64,000 nt of DNA from Microbacterium sp. 4R-513 (GTDB taxonomy: Bacteria > Actinomycetota > Actinomycetes > Actinomycetales > Microbacteriaceae): NCBI RefSeq assembly GCF_011046485.1, contig NZ_CP049256.1:3410001-3474000 (forward strand), written 5' to 3'. Positions 63,081 through 64,000 of this stretch are shown in pieces. The notes beneath the pieces were generated by a model. The model was given only the letters and a program-made list of their open reading frames with translations, was not told the origin of the DNA and searched no databases. A program made the position numbers and the translations under genes. The number at the start of each line of letters is the position of its first letter. The stretch's first letter is position 1.

Positions 63081-64000
63081 TCATCCGCGCTAAAGCATAA
63101 CTTCTGCCGCGATTTGATCCAGGTGAGAGATGTGGCGAACACATTGCAATCAGAGCACATGCGCGCCCACGTCTCGCGTCGCGAAGCGTCACCGAATGGT
63201 TGCTGCCTGATTTCGCTGATCCGCTGGCTGTCCACCCAGATCAGACATCTTCATCTCCTGGTCTGGCGATATTTCGCATTGTCTTGCTTTAGCCAGAGCG
63301 GCACTTCCATTGTCAAACCAGTTATCCAAAGGCTTTTGGTTATCCCGTGGCATGCTTCCGATTTTACCGCATTGAGTTTCCTTCCACGCCCATAATATTT
63401 GCTTTCACCTGTATTAGCACGCCCAAGCAGAACATGCCTCGCATGAGATTCAGAACACAGCAGCTCATGATGAAAGTAAGTTTCCCTGACATCAGAGACC
63501 CTGAAGATTTTTCCAAAGCAGTTTATGCGTTTTAAAAATGATGTCTGAAGTTTCGCTCCTCGTAGGAATCAGGCCTCTGTAGGTAATGTCGCTTCAGGCT
63601 TGCTCACACCTCAGGTTCTAGTATCAAAGCAGCTTCAGAGCGATTTGTCTGCTCGCGCTCGCTGTTTGAGCTTCACGTTCCTCGCCACGCTCATGGTCTC
63701 GAGATCTTCTGAGTGGCATCCAGGTGGCGGTCCAGAGCTTCACCTTATGATTCTTTTATTGCCCAGCACCAGCACAGCGGCAATGGCGCATTGATACACG
63801 CGCCCGCTTTTTTCTTCCCGTCCATGACGATGTCTGAATGTAATTCCAATCAGAATCGATATCTAACAATGACGCACTCCATATTCAAAATGATAATCCA
63901 GAGGTAGTTTCAAAGCATTTGATGATCACAGCGTTGAGGAGCGCCGATTGATTTATTCGTCGTGATCTTATTTCGCATTCTGGTTTTTTTACGCGCTTCA
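63081..64000. other. Low-GC segment with no recognisable gene, probably of different origin
   Basis: Composition changes within about 30 bases of the ruvA stop. Counting single rows, 63361-63420 has 24 G+C of 60 and 63841-63900 has 19 of 60, against 46 of 60 at 63001-63060. No frame is longer than about 93 codons and none resembles a known protein. There is no transposase, inverted terminal repeat or integrase. A GTAAGT (63476-63481) and pyrimidine tracts could suit eukaryotic introns but are weak evidence. The most likely reading is a chimeric join or a host/bacterium boundary. Confidence 0.75.

Noticed and set aside
63114..63907. Short ORFs in the low-GC tail (up to 93 codons)
   Set aside because: No recognisable domain, no ribosome-binding sites and no consistent codon use; they are what random sequence of this composition would give.

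Overview
The window reads as a chromosomal segment of a high-GC actinobacterium, most likely Microbacteriaceae and Microbacterium-like. The basis is the gene set and order: sucB-lpdA-pepA, sigA, a topoisomerase IV pair, sepH, DUF4193, DUF3093, dut, DUF3710, DUF3159, acnA and dxs. GTG and TTG starts are common. Many genes have a TAGNNT-type -10 box only 7-10 bases before the start codon, which points to leaderless mRNAs. The last ~0.9 kb (63.08-64.0) is much poorer in GC, has no recognisable gene and replaces the expected ruvB, so the contig probably joins two unrelated sources there.

Layout. 0-8.9 kb: the end of an unknown membrane protein; the minus-strand operon pepA-lpdA-sucB; a PAC2 protein; the primary sigma factor with a stand-alone F420 gamma-glutamyl ligase-like gene. 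9.0-12.5 kb: a monooxygenase-like protein, then an ATP-grasp ligase divergent from two overlapping alanine-racemase homologues. One homologue lacks the PLP lysine but keeps the partner-site tyrosine. The other keeps the lysine barrel but has lost the tyrosine. Together they look like one heteromeric racemase. 12.6-22.5 kb: topoisomerase IV subunits facing each other, a phosphodiesterase, SepH and small conserved actinobacterial proteins around dut. 22.5-32.9 kb: aconitase (one apparent base lost in a C run) behind a 24-bp perfect palindrome, dxs, fadB-fadA, an RNase D-like gene and DUF3000. 32.9-42.0 kb: a hydrolase, a RibD-like reductase, sufE, a rhodanese, zapE, amtB with a GlnR-like box, an orphan PemK/MazF-like toxin, four tRNA genes (Val, Gly, Cys, Val), a phage-like lysin/KTSC pair and alkD.

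42.0-52.5 kb is an accessory region that looks like a lipid-oxidation (oxylipin-type) cluster of three transcription units: GMC oxidoreductase plus hydrolase; a cyclooxygenase/alpha-dioxygenase-type heme protein plus a P450 with an altered I-helix plus hydrolase; and a hydrolase plus an unrecognised 486-residue protein. The dioxygenase-P450 pair resembles, as separate genes, the fused fungal Ppo/diol-synthase enzymes.

52.5-63.1 kb returns to core functions. A threonine-rich leader peptide precedes thrS; then come a HIT protein, the vitamin B6 locus (pdxY-pdxR divergent from pdxS-pdxT), a hemerythrin protein, yebC, ruvC and ruvA.
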